48,058 nt of DNA, taken from contig CAKZWQ010000060.1 in NCBI GenBank assembly GCA_937921935.1, forward strand, positions 1 through 48,058. Reading direction: 5' to 3'. The position numbers and the translations under genes are program-made. Below the pieces are notes generated by a model. The model did not search any database. It was given only the letters and a program-made list of their open reading frames with translations, and was not told the origin of the DNA. Below are positions 6,930-16,089 of this stretch, in pieces (the first letter of the stretch is position 1; every line of letters starts with the position of its first letter). The stretch comes from an uncultured Gammaproteobacteria bacterium. Its GTDB lineage: Bacteria; Pseudomonadota; Gammaproteobacteria; Steroidobacterales; GCA-2729495.

Positions 6930-7724
6930 GTGCCCGAGCGGCTGCAGAAATGGCTCGCCGCCCGGGGCCTGGGCTCGCGGCGCGAGATTGAAGCCTGGAT
7001 TTCAGCCGGCCGAATTAGTGTTGATGGCCGCGTTGCCGAACTGGGCCTTAAGGTCTCCGGCGAGGAAACTATCCTGGTGGATGGGCGCCTGATTGAAGGC
7101 GCCGCAGAAGTTGCCCATCAGGCCCTGATCATGAACAAGGCGGCCGGTGTGATCTGCACCCGGCGGGATCCCGAGGGCCGTCCCAGCGTCTTCGATGAAC
7201 TGCCGCGCCTCAAAGGTCAACGCTGGATCAGTGTCGGTCGCCTGGATCTGCAGACGGCGGGCCTGCTGATCTTTACCACTGATGGCGAGTTGGCCGCTCG
7301 CCTGATGCATCCCAGTTCCCAGCTTGAGCGTGAGTACGCCCTGCGCATTGAGGGCGAGCTCGCTCCCGAGGTACTGGAGCAACTGCGGCGCGGTATCGAA
7401 CTGGACGATGGCCCGGCCCGCTGTCTGCGAATTGAGCCGGCCGGTGGTGAAGGGCGCAATCGTTGGTATCGCATGGTGTTGCAGGAGGGCCGTAACCGTA
7501 TCGTTCGGCGTCTGATGGAAGCTGTGGGTACTCGGGTCAACCGGCTCATTCGCGTGCGTTATGGCGCCGTGTTGCTGCCGCGTGATTTACCCGCCGGCGA
7601 GTTCCGACGACTCAGTGGCAGTCCTTTGGCCAGCACGTACGCCGCCGCCGGTCTGCCCCGGCCCCGGCGCCAGGCGCCGCCACCAACCGCTTCGCGTGGC
7701 TCGCGTCGGCGCAACAGACGCTGA
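6930..7724 (+). CDS. rluB: 23S rRNA pseudouridine synthase B
   Basis: RluB-type synthase, expected to isomerise U2605 of 23S rRNA. From the GTG at 6930 the protein has 264 residues. The S4 RNA-binding domain occupies about residues 3-45 (ERLQKWLAARGLGSRREIE), followed by the catalytic domain with the GRLD motif at 103-106, D106 being the expected catalytic aspartate, then GLLIFTTDGELAARLMHPS and EGRNRIVRRLMEAVG. The GTG is chosen because the S4 domain begins immediately and the frame upstream overlaps scpB without homology. The tail is Pro/Arg-rich and basic, as in many RluB/RluE relatives. The next gene appears to begin inside its last 10 codons. Confidence 0.9.
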   Translation: MPERLQKWLAARGLGSRREIEAWISAGRISVDGRVAELGLKVSGEETILVDGRLIEGAAEVAHQALIMNKAAGVICTRRDPEGRPSVFDELPRLKGQRWISVGRLDLQTAGLLIFTTDGELAARLMHPSSQLEREYALRIEGELAPEVLEQLRRGIELDDGPARCLRIEPAGGEGRNRWYRMVLQEGRNRIVRRLMEAVGTRVNRLIRVRYGAVLLPRDLPAGEFRRLSGSPLASTYAAAGLPRPRRQAPPPTASRGSRRRNRR

Positions 7725-8376
7725 GGCACTGCGCGAGGCTTGCGCAGGACTCATTGCGGATTACGATACGGTCGGCTGGTGGCCGGCCGGCTCTGCCTTC
7801 GAAGTCATGGTGGGCGCCGTGCTGGTGCAAAACACACGGTGGACCAATGTCAGCCAGGCCATTGAGGTCTTGCGACACTCAGATCGGCTAAGCCCGCAGG
7901 CCCTTGCTCAGACATCGGCCGCGCAGCTCACGACCCTGATCAGCCCGGCGGGTTGCCAACGGATCAAGGCCCGGCGCTTGCACGCGCTGGCTGACGGCGT
8001 CCTGCAAGGCGGTGGTTTGCAGGCCCTGGCCGGGCGCCCGACAGCTGATTTGCGCGCAGAGTTTCTGCGGTGGCATGGCATTGGTGAGGAAACTGCAGAC
8101 GCCATCCTGCTGTTTGCTTTTGATCGGCCGGGTTTCCTCGCAGATGCCTATGCCCGGCGTTGGCTGGCTCGGCGGGGATTGTTCGAAGCGGGCGAGGGTG
8201 CCGGCGCCTACCGACGCGCCAAGGACTTCGTGGATGCGCGGCTGGACTGGTCAGCGCCGGAGCACCAGGCATTGCACGGGGCGATTGTGTTGCATGCCCA
8301 GCAGCTGTGCCGGCCCCGACCTTTATGTGAGAAATGCAGGCAGGGTATTATTTGTTCTTATAAAACAAATAATTAA
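7696..8376 (+). CDS. Endonuclease III-like DNA glycosylase, lysine-less type
   Basis: HhH-GPD protein of about 226 residues from a GTG at 7696, which overlaps rluB by 29 nt; the frame further upstream is only rluB shadow. The fold is clear: FEVMVGAVLVQNTRW, the helix-hairpin-helix HGIGEETADAILLFAF, the catalytic Asp in LADAY (D150), and four cysteines C205, C211, C214, C220 for a 4Fe-4S cluster. The Lys that makes endonuclease III a lyase (GRKTA) is Glu here (GEETA, E132), so a monofunctional glycosylase like the COG2231/MagIII group is expected. The first Cys spacing is x5, not x6. The substrate, perhaps alkylated purines, is inferred. Confidence 0.82.
   Translation: MARVGATDAEALREACAGLIADYDTVGWWPAGSAFEVMVGAVLVQNTRWTNVSQAIEVLRHSDRLSPQALAQTSAAQLTTLISPAGCQRIKARRLHALADGVLQGGGLQALAGRPTADLRAEFLRWHGIGEETADAILLFAFDRPGFLADAYARRWLARRGLFEAGEGAGAYRRAKDFVDARLDWSAPEHQALHGAIVLHAQQLCRPRPLCEKCRQGIICSYKTNN
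8347..8373. terminator. AT-rich inverted repeat between convergent genes
   Basis: ATTATTTGTT and AACAAATAAT form a perfect 10-bp inverted repeat around a 7-nt loop. It includes the last codons of the glycosylase gene, 13 bp before the end of the convergent SDR gene. A weak bidirectional terminator is plausible, but the stem has almost no GC, so a protein-binding site is an alternative. Confidence 0.4.
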
Positions 8377-8385
8377 GTATATTAG

Positions 8386-9153
8386 TTAAACTGTTTTCTT
8401 GACCTGGGCGTCCAGGCTGGCCCCGGTAATCCCGGCACTGTCCGGACCCATTAAATACAGATAGGTCGCCATGATGTCTTCCGGCATTGGCTTGGTCCGG
8501 GGGTCCTCAGCCGGATAGGCGTCGGCGCGCATGGCGGTGCGCGTTCCCCCCGGGTTGATGCAGTTAACCCGAATGATCCCGGCGCCGGAAGTTTCTTCTG
8601 CCAGCACCTGGGCCAGACCTTCCGTGGCGAACTTCGATACGGCGTAGGCGCCCCAGAAAGCTCGGCCCTGCCGGCCCACGCCGCTGGACGTGAAGATGAT
8701 CGATGCACTGGTCGATTCATTGAGCAGGGGCATCAGCACCTGGGTCATGGCCAGCGCCGCCGTCACGTTCACGTGCATCACTTTTGCCCAGGTGGACATG
8801 TCGTAATGCTCAAGGGGTGTGCGGGTGCCCAGCACGCCGGCGTTGTGCAGCAAGCCGTCAAGGCGTCCGTACTCGCCCTGGATCTGATCGCGGAGCTGGA
8901 AATAGTCCTGGGCTTCTGCCCGGGCCAGGTTCAGGGGCGCAATGCTGGGCCGGTCACCACCCAGTTCCAGGATCTCGTCATACACCGACTCCAGCTTGCT
9001 CACTACCCGGCCCGACAAAATGACCGTCGCCCCATGAGCGGCATAAGCCAGCGCGGCCGCCCGACCGATTCCGCTCCCGGCGCCGGTGACCAGTACAACC
9101 CGGTCCTTGAGCAGGTCCGATGCGGGTTCGTAGTTGTCTGGATTAAATGTCAT
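8386..9153 (-). CDS. YciK-type short-chain dehydrogenase/reductase
   Basis: A 255-residue classical SDR. The cofactor motif TGAGSGIG is near residue 24, NAGV follows, and the catalytic YAVSK is preceded by an SSGVGRQGRAFWGAY stretch containing the Ser. The IRVNCINPGGTRTAMRADAYPAEDP region is distinctive of YciK, a soluble oxidoreductase without an established substrate. The downstream end converges on the glycosylase gene. It is the last gene of the minus-strand run that starts with mtaD; in Pseudomonas the same order mtaD-ubiG-mupP-yciK is found without rmuC between. Confidence 0.85.
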   Translation of the reverse strand: MTFNPDNYEPASDLLKDRVVLVTGAGSGIGRAAALAYAAHGATVILSGRVVSKLESVYDEILELGGDRPSIAPLNLARAEAQDYFQLRDQIQGEYGRLDGLLHNAGVLGTRTPLEHYDMSTWAKVMHVNVTAALAMTQVLMPLLNESTSASIIFTSSGVGRQGRAFWGAYAVSKFATEGLAQVLAEETSGAGIIRVNCINPGGTRTAMRADAYPAEDPRTKPMPEDIMATYLYLMGPDSAGITGASLDAQVKKTV

Positions 9154-9166
9154 GGGGGCTTGTCAT

Positions 9167-10510
9167 CTAATGCGTCTTGCTGCGTTCGTCATCGTCGGCC
9201 GCCGGCTCATCGGGCGTCGACAGGTCAGTGGTTTCCCGGGCGCTGGTCTCAATGCCGGGCAGTTCCTCGATGGACTGCTTCGGATCCACGCCCAATTCGG
9301 TGAATTTACGGACCCCAGGCAGGACTTTGCGTTCCAGGGAGCCCACGGCCTGGTTATAGGCTTTCACGCCCCCGTCCAGCTGGCGTCCCAGCCGCAGCAT
9401 GTGATTGGTAAAGACTGCGAGCCGGTCATACAGATCCACGGCCAGGCCCCGAATTTCGTCGGCTCCTTCAGCCAGCGCCAGATTCCGCCAGCCGTAAGCC
9501 ACGGCTTTGAGCAGGGCCATCAGGCTGGTCGGCGTGGCCAGGATGACGCGCTGTCGCATGGCCTCTTCCAGCAAGGCGGGATTTTCCGCCAGGGCGGCTG
9601 ACAAAAACTGTTCGCCCGGGATAAACAGAATGACGAACTCCGGACTGCGGTCGAACTGCGCCCAGTAGGCTTTGGCCGCCAGCTCTTTAACCCGATTAGA
9701 TACATTGCGCGTATGGCGTTGCATGGCCGCCTTTTTGTCTGCATCACTCTCGGCTTCGGTGGCTTCAAGGTAAGCATCCAGGGGTGTTTTGACGTCCACC
9801 ACCATCTGGCCCTCGTCGGGCAGGTGAATGATCAGGTCCGGCCTGATGGCGCCGCCTTCGGTGACGGTATGCACCTGCTCATGAAAGTCGCAGTGTTCCA
9901 CCATGCCGGCCAGTTCAACCACCCGACGCAGAGTGAATTCGCCCCATTGACCCCGCACTTCCGGCCGGCGCAGCGCTTTGACGAGTTTGTGGGTTTCCTG
10001 CCGCAGGTTGTCCTGGTTGCTGGCCATGGCTTCAAGCTGGCTGCGGATACTGCCGAAGGATTCGGCGCGCTCCTTCTCAATGACGCCGATTTGTTCGTGG
10101 GTTTTAGCCAGGGCCTCACGGATCGGCTTGATCAGCTCTGCCACGGCCTGCTCGCGTTCGCCCAGGGCCGCGGAGGCTTTCTCCTGATGCTGGCCCAGGC
10201 TTTCGCGGGCCAGGCGCAAAAAGGTTTCGCTTTGCTGTGACAGGGTGTCATTCGCCAGCTTGCCGAACACGCCTGTCAGCCGTTCTTCCGCCTGGGTAAG
10301 GGCCGCCAGGCGTTCTTCGGCGACGGCGACGTCCGTGGCATGTTGTGCCTCGGCTGCTGCCAGCTCGCGTTCCAGCCGTCGCCGGCGCGGCCCGCTGATC
10401 AGACTGACCAGCACGCTGCCCAGAACCATGCCCAGGGCGAAAACAATCGCCGTGGCCAGGCGCCAGTCCAGGTCACCGAATTCCGTCAGCCAGGGCAGTT
10501 CGATGGTCAT
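9167..10510 (-). CDS. rmuC: DNA recombination protein RmuC homologue
   Basis: RmuC-family protein of 447 residues, close to the family length. An N-terminal membrane segment (about residues 17-40, ATAIVFALGMVLGSVLVSLI) is followed by a long coiled coil rich in Glu/Ala/Gln to about residue 180. The RmuC nuclease-like domain then begins at GQWGEFTLRRVVELAGM and includes DLIIHLP, VDVKTPLDAY and FVILFIPGEQFLSAAL. The family limits recombination between inverted repeats by an unsettled mechanism. The acidic tail is probably disordered. Its ATG overlaps the gph stop (ATGA), so expression is coupled to the cell-wall/ubiquinone genes upstream. Confidence 0.92.
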   Translation of the reverse strand: MTIELPWLTEFGDLDWRLATAIVFALGMVLGSVLVSLISGPRRRRLERELAAAEAQHATDVAVAEERLAALTQAEERLTGVFGKLANDTLSQQSETFLRLARESLGQHQEKASAALGEREQAVAELIKPIREALAKTHEQIGVIEKERAESFGSIRSQLEAMASNQDNLRQETHKLVKALRRPEVRGQWGEFTLRRVVELAGMVEHCDFHEQVHTVTEGGAIRPDLIIHLPDEGQMVVDVKTPLDAYLEATEAESDADKKAAMQRHTRNVSNRVKELAAKAYWAQFDRSPEFVILFIPGEQFLSAALAENPALLEEAMRQRVILATPTSLMALLKAVAYGWRNLALAEGADEIRGLAVDLYDRLAVFTNHMLRLGRQLDGGVKAYNQAVGSLERKVLPGVRKFTELGVDPKQSIEELPGIETSARETTDLSTPDEPAADDDERSKTH

Positions 10511-11181
10511 TCGATTGTGTCCGGGTTGCTGTCAAAACCAGGGAGGTGGAGTAATTCTGTCGGGTGATCCACCGCATGATCGGCCCCCCACAGCAGCGGA
10601 TCTTCGCCCGGCTCCATGTAGCCGTAGGTGGCGACGACGGTCACCATGCCCGCCGCCTGGCCGGCCTGGATATCTCGCCGCGCATCGCCGACATACACGG
10701 CCGTGGCACTGGCAACCCCAACCACGCGGGCCGCATACAGCAAGGGTTCGGGGTGAGGCTTGCGCTGGGCCAGCGTATCACCGCTCACAATGCAGGCACA
10801 GCGTTGGCTAAGCCCTTGCGCGGCCAGCAGCGGTTCAGTCAGAAACGCCGGCTTGTTGGTGACGATGCCCCAGGGTTGCCCGGCGTTATCCAGAGCGTCC
10901 AGCACATCGAGCATCCCGGGAAAGGGTGCCGTCTCCCGGGAGAGTCGCTCGGCGTAGAGATCCAGGTAGCGTCCTCGCAAGGCCTCGCGTCCGTCAGCAT
11001 CCAGGTGAGCAAAGGCGATGGACAGTAAACCGGCGGCACCATTGGAAACCTGGGTTCTGGCCATCGCGTAATCCAGTGGCGACAGATTGTGCTCGGCCCG
11101 CAGGGCGTTCAGGGCGGCCACCATGTCGGGTGCCGTATCCAGCAAGGTGCCGTCCAGATCGAAGAAATAGGCCAGGGCCAT
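10507..11181 (-). CDS. HAD phosphatase, Gph/MupP type
   Basis: A 224-residue HAD-superfamily phosphatase. It starts MALAYFFDLDGTLLDTAPD with the nucleophile D8 and D10; motif II lies in WGIVTNKP, motif III in QRKPHPEPLL and motif IV in YVGDARRDIQAG. The ATG at 11181 is chosen because the motif follows at once; a start further upstream would overlap ubiG. By sequence it is phosphoglycolate phosphatase-like. In Pseudomonas the gene at this exact place, next to ubiG and mtaD, is mupP, which removes phosphate from N-acetylmuramate 6-phosphate in cell-wall recycling. The context favours MupP, but the substrate is not decided by the sequence. Confidence 0.85.
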   Translation of the reverse strand: MALAYFFDLDGTLLDTAPDMVAALNALRAEHNLSPLDYAMARTQVSNGAAGLLSIAFAHLDADGREALRGRYLDLYAERLSRETAPFPGMLDVLDALDNAGQPWGIVTNKPAFLTEPLLAAQGLSQRCACIVSGDTLAQRKPHPEPLLYAARVVGVASATAVYVGDARRDIQAGQAAGMVTVVATYGYMEPGEDPLLWGADHAVDHPTELLHLPGFDSNPDTIE

Positions 11182-11188
11182 CGCTGAG

Positions 11189-11932
11189 CTACTCGCGGCC
11201 GCGCTTTTTGAAGTGGACGAGATAGTTGACGCTGACATCCTGGGACAACTCGAAATTGCCTCCCAGGGGACGATACGCCATACCCGTCAGGTCCATCAGT
11301 TCCAGACCCACCGGGCGTGCCCAGTCGGCCAATTCGGATGGTTTGATAAAGCGTTCGTAGCGATGGGTTCCCCGCGGCAATAGCTTCAACAGGTATTCGC
11401 CGGCCACGATGCCCAGCGCGAAAGCTTTGGGTGTGCGATTCAGAGTCGACAGCACCAGGTCGCCACCGGGCTCCACCAGGTGGGCCAGGGACTGCACCAC
11501 GCTCTGCGGGTCGGGGACGTGTTCGAGCATTTCCAGACAGGTCACCAGTGACCAGGCGCCCGGCCGCGCGGTGACAAGATCTTCAGCGGCGATCTGTTGA
11601 TACTCGATCTGTTCAAGCCCGCTGCCGGCAGCATGCAGCCGGGCCACGGCTAGCATGGGCTCGGCCAGGTCAATGCCCGTTACGGCGTTCGCCCCGCGCT
11701 GGGCCAGGCCTTCTGTCAGCAGGCCACCGCCGCAACCTACGTCCAGGCAGTGCTGGCCTTTGATGCCGGCGCGTTGCTCGATGTAGTCCAGCCGTAACGG
11801 GTTAATCGCATGCAAAGCCCGGTTCTCGCCATCAGCATCCCACCAGCGACTGGCCAGGGCACCGAACTGGGCCAGTTCTGCCGGGTCGGCATTGACTGCC
11901 TTGCTGGTCGCAGCCGTAGGTGAATCAGTCAT
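11189..11932 (-). CDS. ubiG: Ubiquinone biosynthesis O-methyltransferase
   Basis: UbiG carries out both O-methylations in ubiquinone synthesis, using S-adenosylmethionine. The 247-residue product shows the UbiG start (DPAELAQFGALASRWWDADGE, read in parts), HAINPLRLDYI, the SAM-binding LDVGCGGG, the second-strand acid in TGIDLAEPM, and VTCLEMLEHVPDP. A region with STLNRTPKAFALGIVAGEYLL is family-specific. It overlaps the mtaD stop by 8 bp, and gph starts 7 bp after its stop, so these genes are one transcript. Confidence 0.95.
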   Translation of the reverse strand: MTDSPTAATSKAVNADPAELAQFGALASRWWDADGENRALHAINPLRLDYIEQRAGIKGQHCLDVGCGGGLLTEGLAQRGANAVTGIDLAEPMLAVARLHAAGSGLEQIEYQQIAAEDLVTARPGAWSLVTCLEMLEHVPDPQSVVQSLAHLVEPGGDLVLSTLNRTPKAFALGIVAGEYLLKLLPRGTHRYERFIKPSELADWARPVGLELMDLTGMAYRPLGGNFELSQDVSVNYLVHFKKRGRE

Positions 11933-13247
11933 GGCCGCTGACCACCCGGTCTCGCCATGCGGTGGCTCGTTCCATCACGTCCGCGGCTGCGGCGCGGGTG
12001 AACTGGCCATCGGCCAGCAAGGCTTCGCCGGCAACCCAGACATCACTGATCTGGTCGCGGCTGGCGGCATACACCACTTGGGACAGGGGGTTGTAAACCG
12101 GGGTGGTGGCCGGCTGCTGCATGTCGATGCAAATCAGATCGGCTGCTTTTCCGGGCAGCAGGGAGCCGATCTCATTAGCCAGGCCCAGGGACCGGGCGCC
12201 GTTCAGAGTGGCCATGGCCAGGGCGTCCGGTGCGCCGACCACGGTGGCATCTTCTGCCACAGCTTTGGCGAGGAGGGCGGCAGTGCGCATTTCGCCGAGT
12301 AAATCCAGGTCGTTATTGCTGGCGGCGCCATCGGTTCCCAGCGCTACATTCACCCCGGCATCCAGCAACCGGGCCACGGGGCAAAAGCCGCTGGCCAGTT
12401 TCAGGTTTGATTCCGGGCAGTGCACAACACTGGATCCGGCCGCAGCCAATGCGTCAATTTCTTGCGCCGTAAGTTGGGTCATGTGCACCGCCGCCAGGGC
12501 GGAGTTCACCAGCCCGAGTTCCTCGAGTCGGGCCAGGGGTCGCCGGCCCTGATCGGAGATGGCCGTGGCGACTTCATGCGCTGTCTCGTGCACATGCATA
12601 TGCACCGGCACGTCCAGTTCATCGGCCAGTTTGCGCACCCGCTGCAAGGGTTCGTCGCTGACTGTATAGGGCGCGTGTGGGGCGAAGCTCGTGCTCAGCA
12701 AGGGGTGACTGCGAAACTGATCGTGCACAGCCAGACCCTTGTCGAAGTATTCATCAATGGTGCTTGCATAGCGGGTTGGCTGCTCGATCAGGATCATGCC
12801 CACGGCCGCGCGAATGCCCTGGGTGATGGCCGCCTGGGCCGACTGATCAGGAAAAAAGTACATGTCATTAAAGCAGGTGGTGCCGCCGCGGAGCATTTCC
12901 AGCACGGCCAGCTCGGTGCCATCGCGCACGAACTCGGGGCCTGCCCAGCGCGCTTCGGCGGGCCAGATATGCTCCCCCAGCCACTCGCCCAGGGGCAGGT
13001 CGTCGGCCAGGCCGCGAAACAGGCTCATGGCGGCGTGGGTATGGGCGTTGACCAGCCCGGGCAGCAGGGCATGGTTTGGCCGGTCCAGCCGGGTGGCTCC
13101 GGCGAAGCGACGGGCCGCCTGGGCCGCATCCTCCAGGGCCACGATACGCCCGCCACGCACGGCCAGCGCGTGGTTTTCCAGCACCACGCCATGGGGTTCC
13201 ACCGGAATTATCCAGCGGGCAGAGATAAGGAAATCGGCTTCTTCCAT
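11925..13247 (-). CDS. mtaD: 5-methylthioadenosine / S-adenosylhomocysteine deaminase (TRZ/ATZ family)
   Basis: Amidohydrolase of 440 residues from ATG 13247; the longer frame upstream has no homology. Metal ligands are visible in NAHTHAAMSLFRG (HxH at 69-71), in the HVHE motif, in AVHMTQL, and in the GTDGAASNNDLDL strand with its Asp. The LPLGEWL and GTTCFNDMYFF segments are typical of the MtaD group. In Pseudomonas this enzyme deaminates methylthioadenosine to methylthioinosine; guanine-type substrates are less likely from context. It is the first gene of the minus-strand operon and is divergent from gyrA, with a 248-bp gap. Confidence 0.88.
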   Translation of the reverse strand: MEEADFLISARWIIPVEPHGVVLENHALAVRGGRIVALEDAAQAARRFAGATRLDRPNHALLPGLVNAHTHAAMSLFRGLADDLPLGEWLGEHIWPAEARWAGPEFVRDGTELAVLEMLRGGTTCFNDMYFFPDQSAQAAITQGIRAAVGMILIEQPTRYASTIDEYFDKGLAVHDQFRSHPLLSTSFAPHAPYTVSDEPLQRVRKLADELDVPVHMHVHETAHEVATAISDQGRRPLARLEELGLVNSALAAVHMTQLTAQEIDALAAAGSSVVHCPESNLKLASGFCPVARLLDAGVNVALGTDGAASNNDLDLLGEMRTAALLAKAVAEDATVVGAPDALAMATLNGARSLGLANEIGSLLPGKAADLICIDMQQPATTPVYNPLSQVVYAASRDQISDVWVAGEALLADGQFTRAAAADVMERATAWRDRVVSGHD

Positions 13248-13319
13248 GCGCCTCAGAGGGGTGCCGCGACAGGCAAGGGGATGATGCCTGATCGGCCCGG
13301 TCAGGCAAAGCGGCAATGG

Positions 13320-13346
13320 TCGCAGGCAGTAGGTCGCAGGCAGCCC
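13320..13346. repeat. Short direct repeat in the mtaD-gyrA intergenic region
   Basis: GGTCGCAGGCAG occurs twice in direct orientation, with two bases between the copies. The 248-bp divergent region (13248-13495) should hold promoters for both genes, but I could not see a convincing -35/-10 pair on either strand. The doubled motif may be a binding site or chance. Confidence 0.3.
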
Positions 13347-13495
13347 CTGTGATAGAATTTCCAGCTGATTTTTTGTCCTGACAGAGTCGCAAGAACAAAC
13401 GATAGTGCCCGGCGTGGCCCCGCTCAGAGAGCATCCGTGGCGCCGGCTTTTTTTATCCCTTTCCCTGATCAATTCATCGAACTAACGGACCATCC

Positions 13496-16048
13496 ATGGC
13501 TGAAGTGGCGCAGGAAGTATTACCTGTAAATCTCGAAGACGAGATGCGGCAGTCCTATCTGGACTACGCAATGAGCGTCATCGTCGGGCGTGCATTACCC
13601 GATGTTCGTGATGGGCTGAAGCCAGTCCATCGGCGGGTGCTCTTTGCCATGCGGGAGCTGGGTAACGACTACAACAAGGCTTACAAAAAGTCCGCGCGTG
13701 TCGTGGGTGACGTGATCGGTAAGTATCACCCCCACGGCGATACGGCCGTCTACGACACCATTGTGCGTATGGCGCAGTCGTTCTCTATGCGCTATCTGCT
13801 CGTGGACGGGCAGGGTAACTTTGGTTCGGTGGACGGCGATTCCCCGGCCGCCATGCGTTATACCGAAGTGCGCATGGCCCGCATGGCTGCGGAGCTGCTG
13901 GCAGACATCGATAAGGAAACCGTCGACTTCGTTGCTAACTACGACGGCTCCGAGCATGAACCGGCGGTTCTGCCGACCCGTGTACCTAATTTGCTGGTCA
14001 ATGGCTCATCCGGTATCGCGGTGGGCATGGCGACCAATATCCCGCCGCATAACCTGGGCGAGGTTATCGATGCCACGCTGGCGCTGATTGATGATCCGGA
14101 TATTGCTATTCAGGGCTTGATGGCCAAGATGCCGGGTCCGGATTTCCCGACGGCCGGCATCATCAATGGCGTGCAGGGTATTTACGCGGCCTATATGACG
14201 GGTCGCGGCCGGATTTATATGCGCGGCAGAACCCACGTCGAGACCATCGATGCGCGCGGCAAAGAAGCCATCATCGCCACGGAGATTCCCTACCAGGTCA
14301 ACAAGGCTCGGCTGATCGAGAAGATCGCCGAGCTGGTGCGTGAGAAGCGCATTGAGGGCATTACCGAGCTGCGTGACGAGTCCGACAAAGATGGCATGCG
14401 CATCGTGATTGAACTGCGACGGGGTGAGAACACCGACGTGGTCCTGAACAATCTGTATAAGCAGACGCAGCTGGAAAGCGTGTTCGGCATCAATATGGTC
14501 GCCCTGCGTGACGGCCAGCCGCGCGTCCTGAACCTGAAAGAGATTCTCGCCGCCTTCCTGCGGCATCGCCGCGAGGTCGTTACCCGGCGGACGATTTACG
14601 AATTACGCAAGGCGCGTGACCGTGCACATATATTGGAGGGGCTGACGGTTGCCCTGGCTAATATCGACCCGGTCATCGCCATGATCAAGGCCTCACCTTC
14701 GCCGGCAGAGGCGCGGGCTGCGCTGGCAGCGGAAGCCTGGGCACCGGGCTCGGTGACTGAAATGCTGGCGCGCGCCGGGGCGATCAGCACGCGGCCTGAG
14801 GAGCTCGAGGGTGATTACGGTCAAACGGACGATGGTTACCGACTGTCTCCTGCGCAGGCCCAGGCCATTCTCGATCTGCGTCTGCATCGGCTTACCGGCC
14901 TGGAGCAGGAAAAGATCCTGACGGAGTACCGTGAGATCCTCATCCGGATTGAAGATCTGCAGGAGATTCTCGAAAGCCCGGATCGTTTGCTGAATGTCAT
15001 TCGGGAAGAACTCGCCGACATTCGCGAACGCTTCGCCGATGAACGGCGCACTGAAATCATCGAGACTCAAGACGAACTGAGTATCGAAGACCTTATCCCC
15101 GAAGAAGACGTAGTGGTTACGATCTCCCACGGCGGTTACGCCAAGTCCCAGGGCCTGGACAGTTACCAGGTGCAGCGTCGGGGTGGGCGAGGCCGGGCGG
15201 CGGCCAGGGTCAAGGGCGAAGATTTCATCGACAAGCTCTTCGTGGCCAATAGCCACGACACGCTGCTGTGCTTCAGCAGCCTGGGCAAGGTCTACTGGTT
15301 GAAGGTTTACCAGGTGCCCCGGGGCAGCCGCGGGTCACGTGGCCGGCCGATGGTTAATCTGTTGCCTCTGGAAGAGAACGAACGGGTCAATGCCGTCCTG
15401 CCGACGCGCAGCTTTGACGCGGATCGCTTTGTATTCATGGCCACCAGCAATGGCACGGTCAAAAAGACCAGCCTGGAGGCATTTTCCCGCCCGCGCGCCA
15501 ATGGCATTCGGGCTGTGGACCTGCGTGATGGTGATCGTCTGGTTGACGTGGCCATCACGGATGGTTCCCAGGACATCATGCTGTTTGCCAGCACGGGCAA
15601 GGCCAGTCGTTTCCCCGAGAGCGATGTCCGCGCGATGGGTCGCACGGCCGCCGGGGTGCGGGGTATTAAGCTCCCCGATGACCACCAGGTTATTGCGCTG
15701 CTGATTGTCGGTGACGGTCAGATTCTTACGGCCACGGAAAATGGCTATGGCAAGCGCACGCCCATTTCAGATTTCCCGCTGCACGGCCGCGGCGGGCAGG
15801 GCGTAATTGCCATTCAGACCTCAGATCGTAACGGCCGCATGGTCAGCGCCATCAAAGTCGACGATGAAGACGAGGTCATGCTGATCAGCAGCGGTGGCAC
15901 GCTGGCACGAGTGCCCGTTGCCGATATCTCGGTGCAGGGTCGCAATACCCAGGGCGTGCGCCTGATTCGGCTCGACGACGGTTACCGGCTGGTTGGCCTG
16001 GACCGAATCATGAGCCTGTCGGAAGACGACGAAAGCAACGAAGACTAG
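13496..16048 (+). CDS. gyrA: DNA gyrase subunit A
   Basis: GyrA is the DNA-cleaving subunit of gyrase. The 850-residue product has the catalytic tyrosine at Y122 (in MRYTE), the winged-helix region with [11 protein letters not shown], and the DNA gate loop [10 protein letters not shown]. At the position of the Escherichia coli quinolone hotspot S83 it carries Thr, with Asp at 87, the same natural pair as in Pseudomonas aeruginosa. The C-terminal pinwheel begins after about residue 520, and the GyrA box QRRGGRG is at residue 560, marking gyrase rather than topoisomerase IV. The acidic tail is short. serC follows after 41 bp. Confidence 0.97.
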   Translation: MAEVAQEVLPVNLEDEMRQSYLDYAMSVIVGRALPDVRDGLKPVHRRVLFAMRELGNDYNKAYKKSARVVGDVIGKYHPHGDTAVYDTIVRMAQSFSMRYLLVDGQGNFGSVDGDSPAAMRYTEVRMARMAAELLADIDKETVDFVANYDGSEHEPAVLPTRVPNLLVNGSSGIAVGMATNIPPHNLGEVIDATLALIDDPDIAIQGLMAKMPGPDFPTAGIINGVQGIYAAYMTGRGRIYMRGRTHVETIDARGKEAIIATEIPYQVNKARLIEKIAELVREKRIEGITELRDESDKDGMRIVIELRRGENTDVVLNNLYKQTQLESVFGINMVALRDGQPRVLNLKEILAAFLRHRREVVTRRTIYELRKARDRAHILEGLTVALANIDPVIAMIKASPSPAEARAALAAEAWAPGSVTEMLARAGAISTRPEELEGDYGQTDDGYRLSPAQAQAILDLRLHRLTGLEQEKILTEYREILIRIEDLQEILESPDRLLNVIREELADIRERFADERRTEIIETQDELSIEDLIPEEDVVVTISHGGYAKSQGLDSYQVQRRGGRGRAAARVKGEDFIDKLFVANSHDTLLCFSSLGKVYWLKVYQVPRGSRGSRGRPMVNLLPLEENERVNAVLPTRSFDADRFVFMATSNGTVKKTSLEAFSRPRANGIRAVDLRDGDRLVDVAITDGSQDIMLFASTGKASRFPESDVRAMGRTAAGVRGIKLPDDHQVIALLIVGDGQILTATENGYGKRTPISDFPLHGRGGQGVIAIQTSDRNGRMVSAIKVDDEDEVMLISSGGTLARVPVADISVQGRNTQGVRLIRLDDGYRLVGLDRIMSLSEDDESNED

Positions 16049-16089
16049 GCCCGGTTCGGGCAATCCCAGGGAACAAGGAAAGAGTCACT

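Noticed and set aside
12420-13352. Long plus-strand frame opposite mtaD
   Set aside because: The minus strand encodes a full amidohydrolase with metal ligands; the plus frame is a GC-rich shadow.
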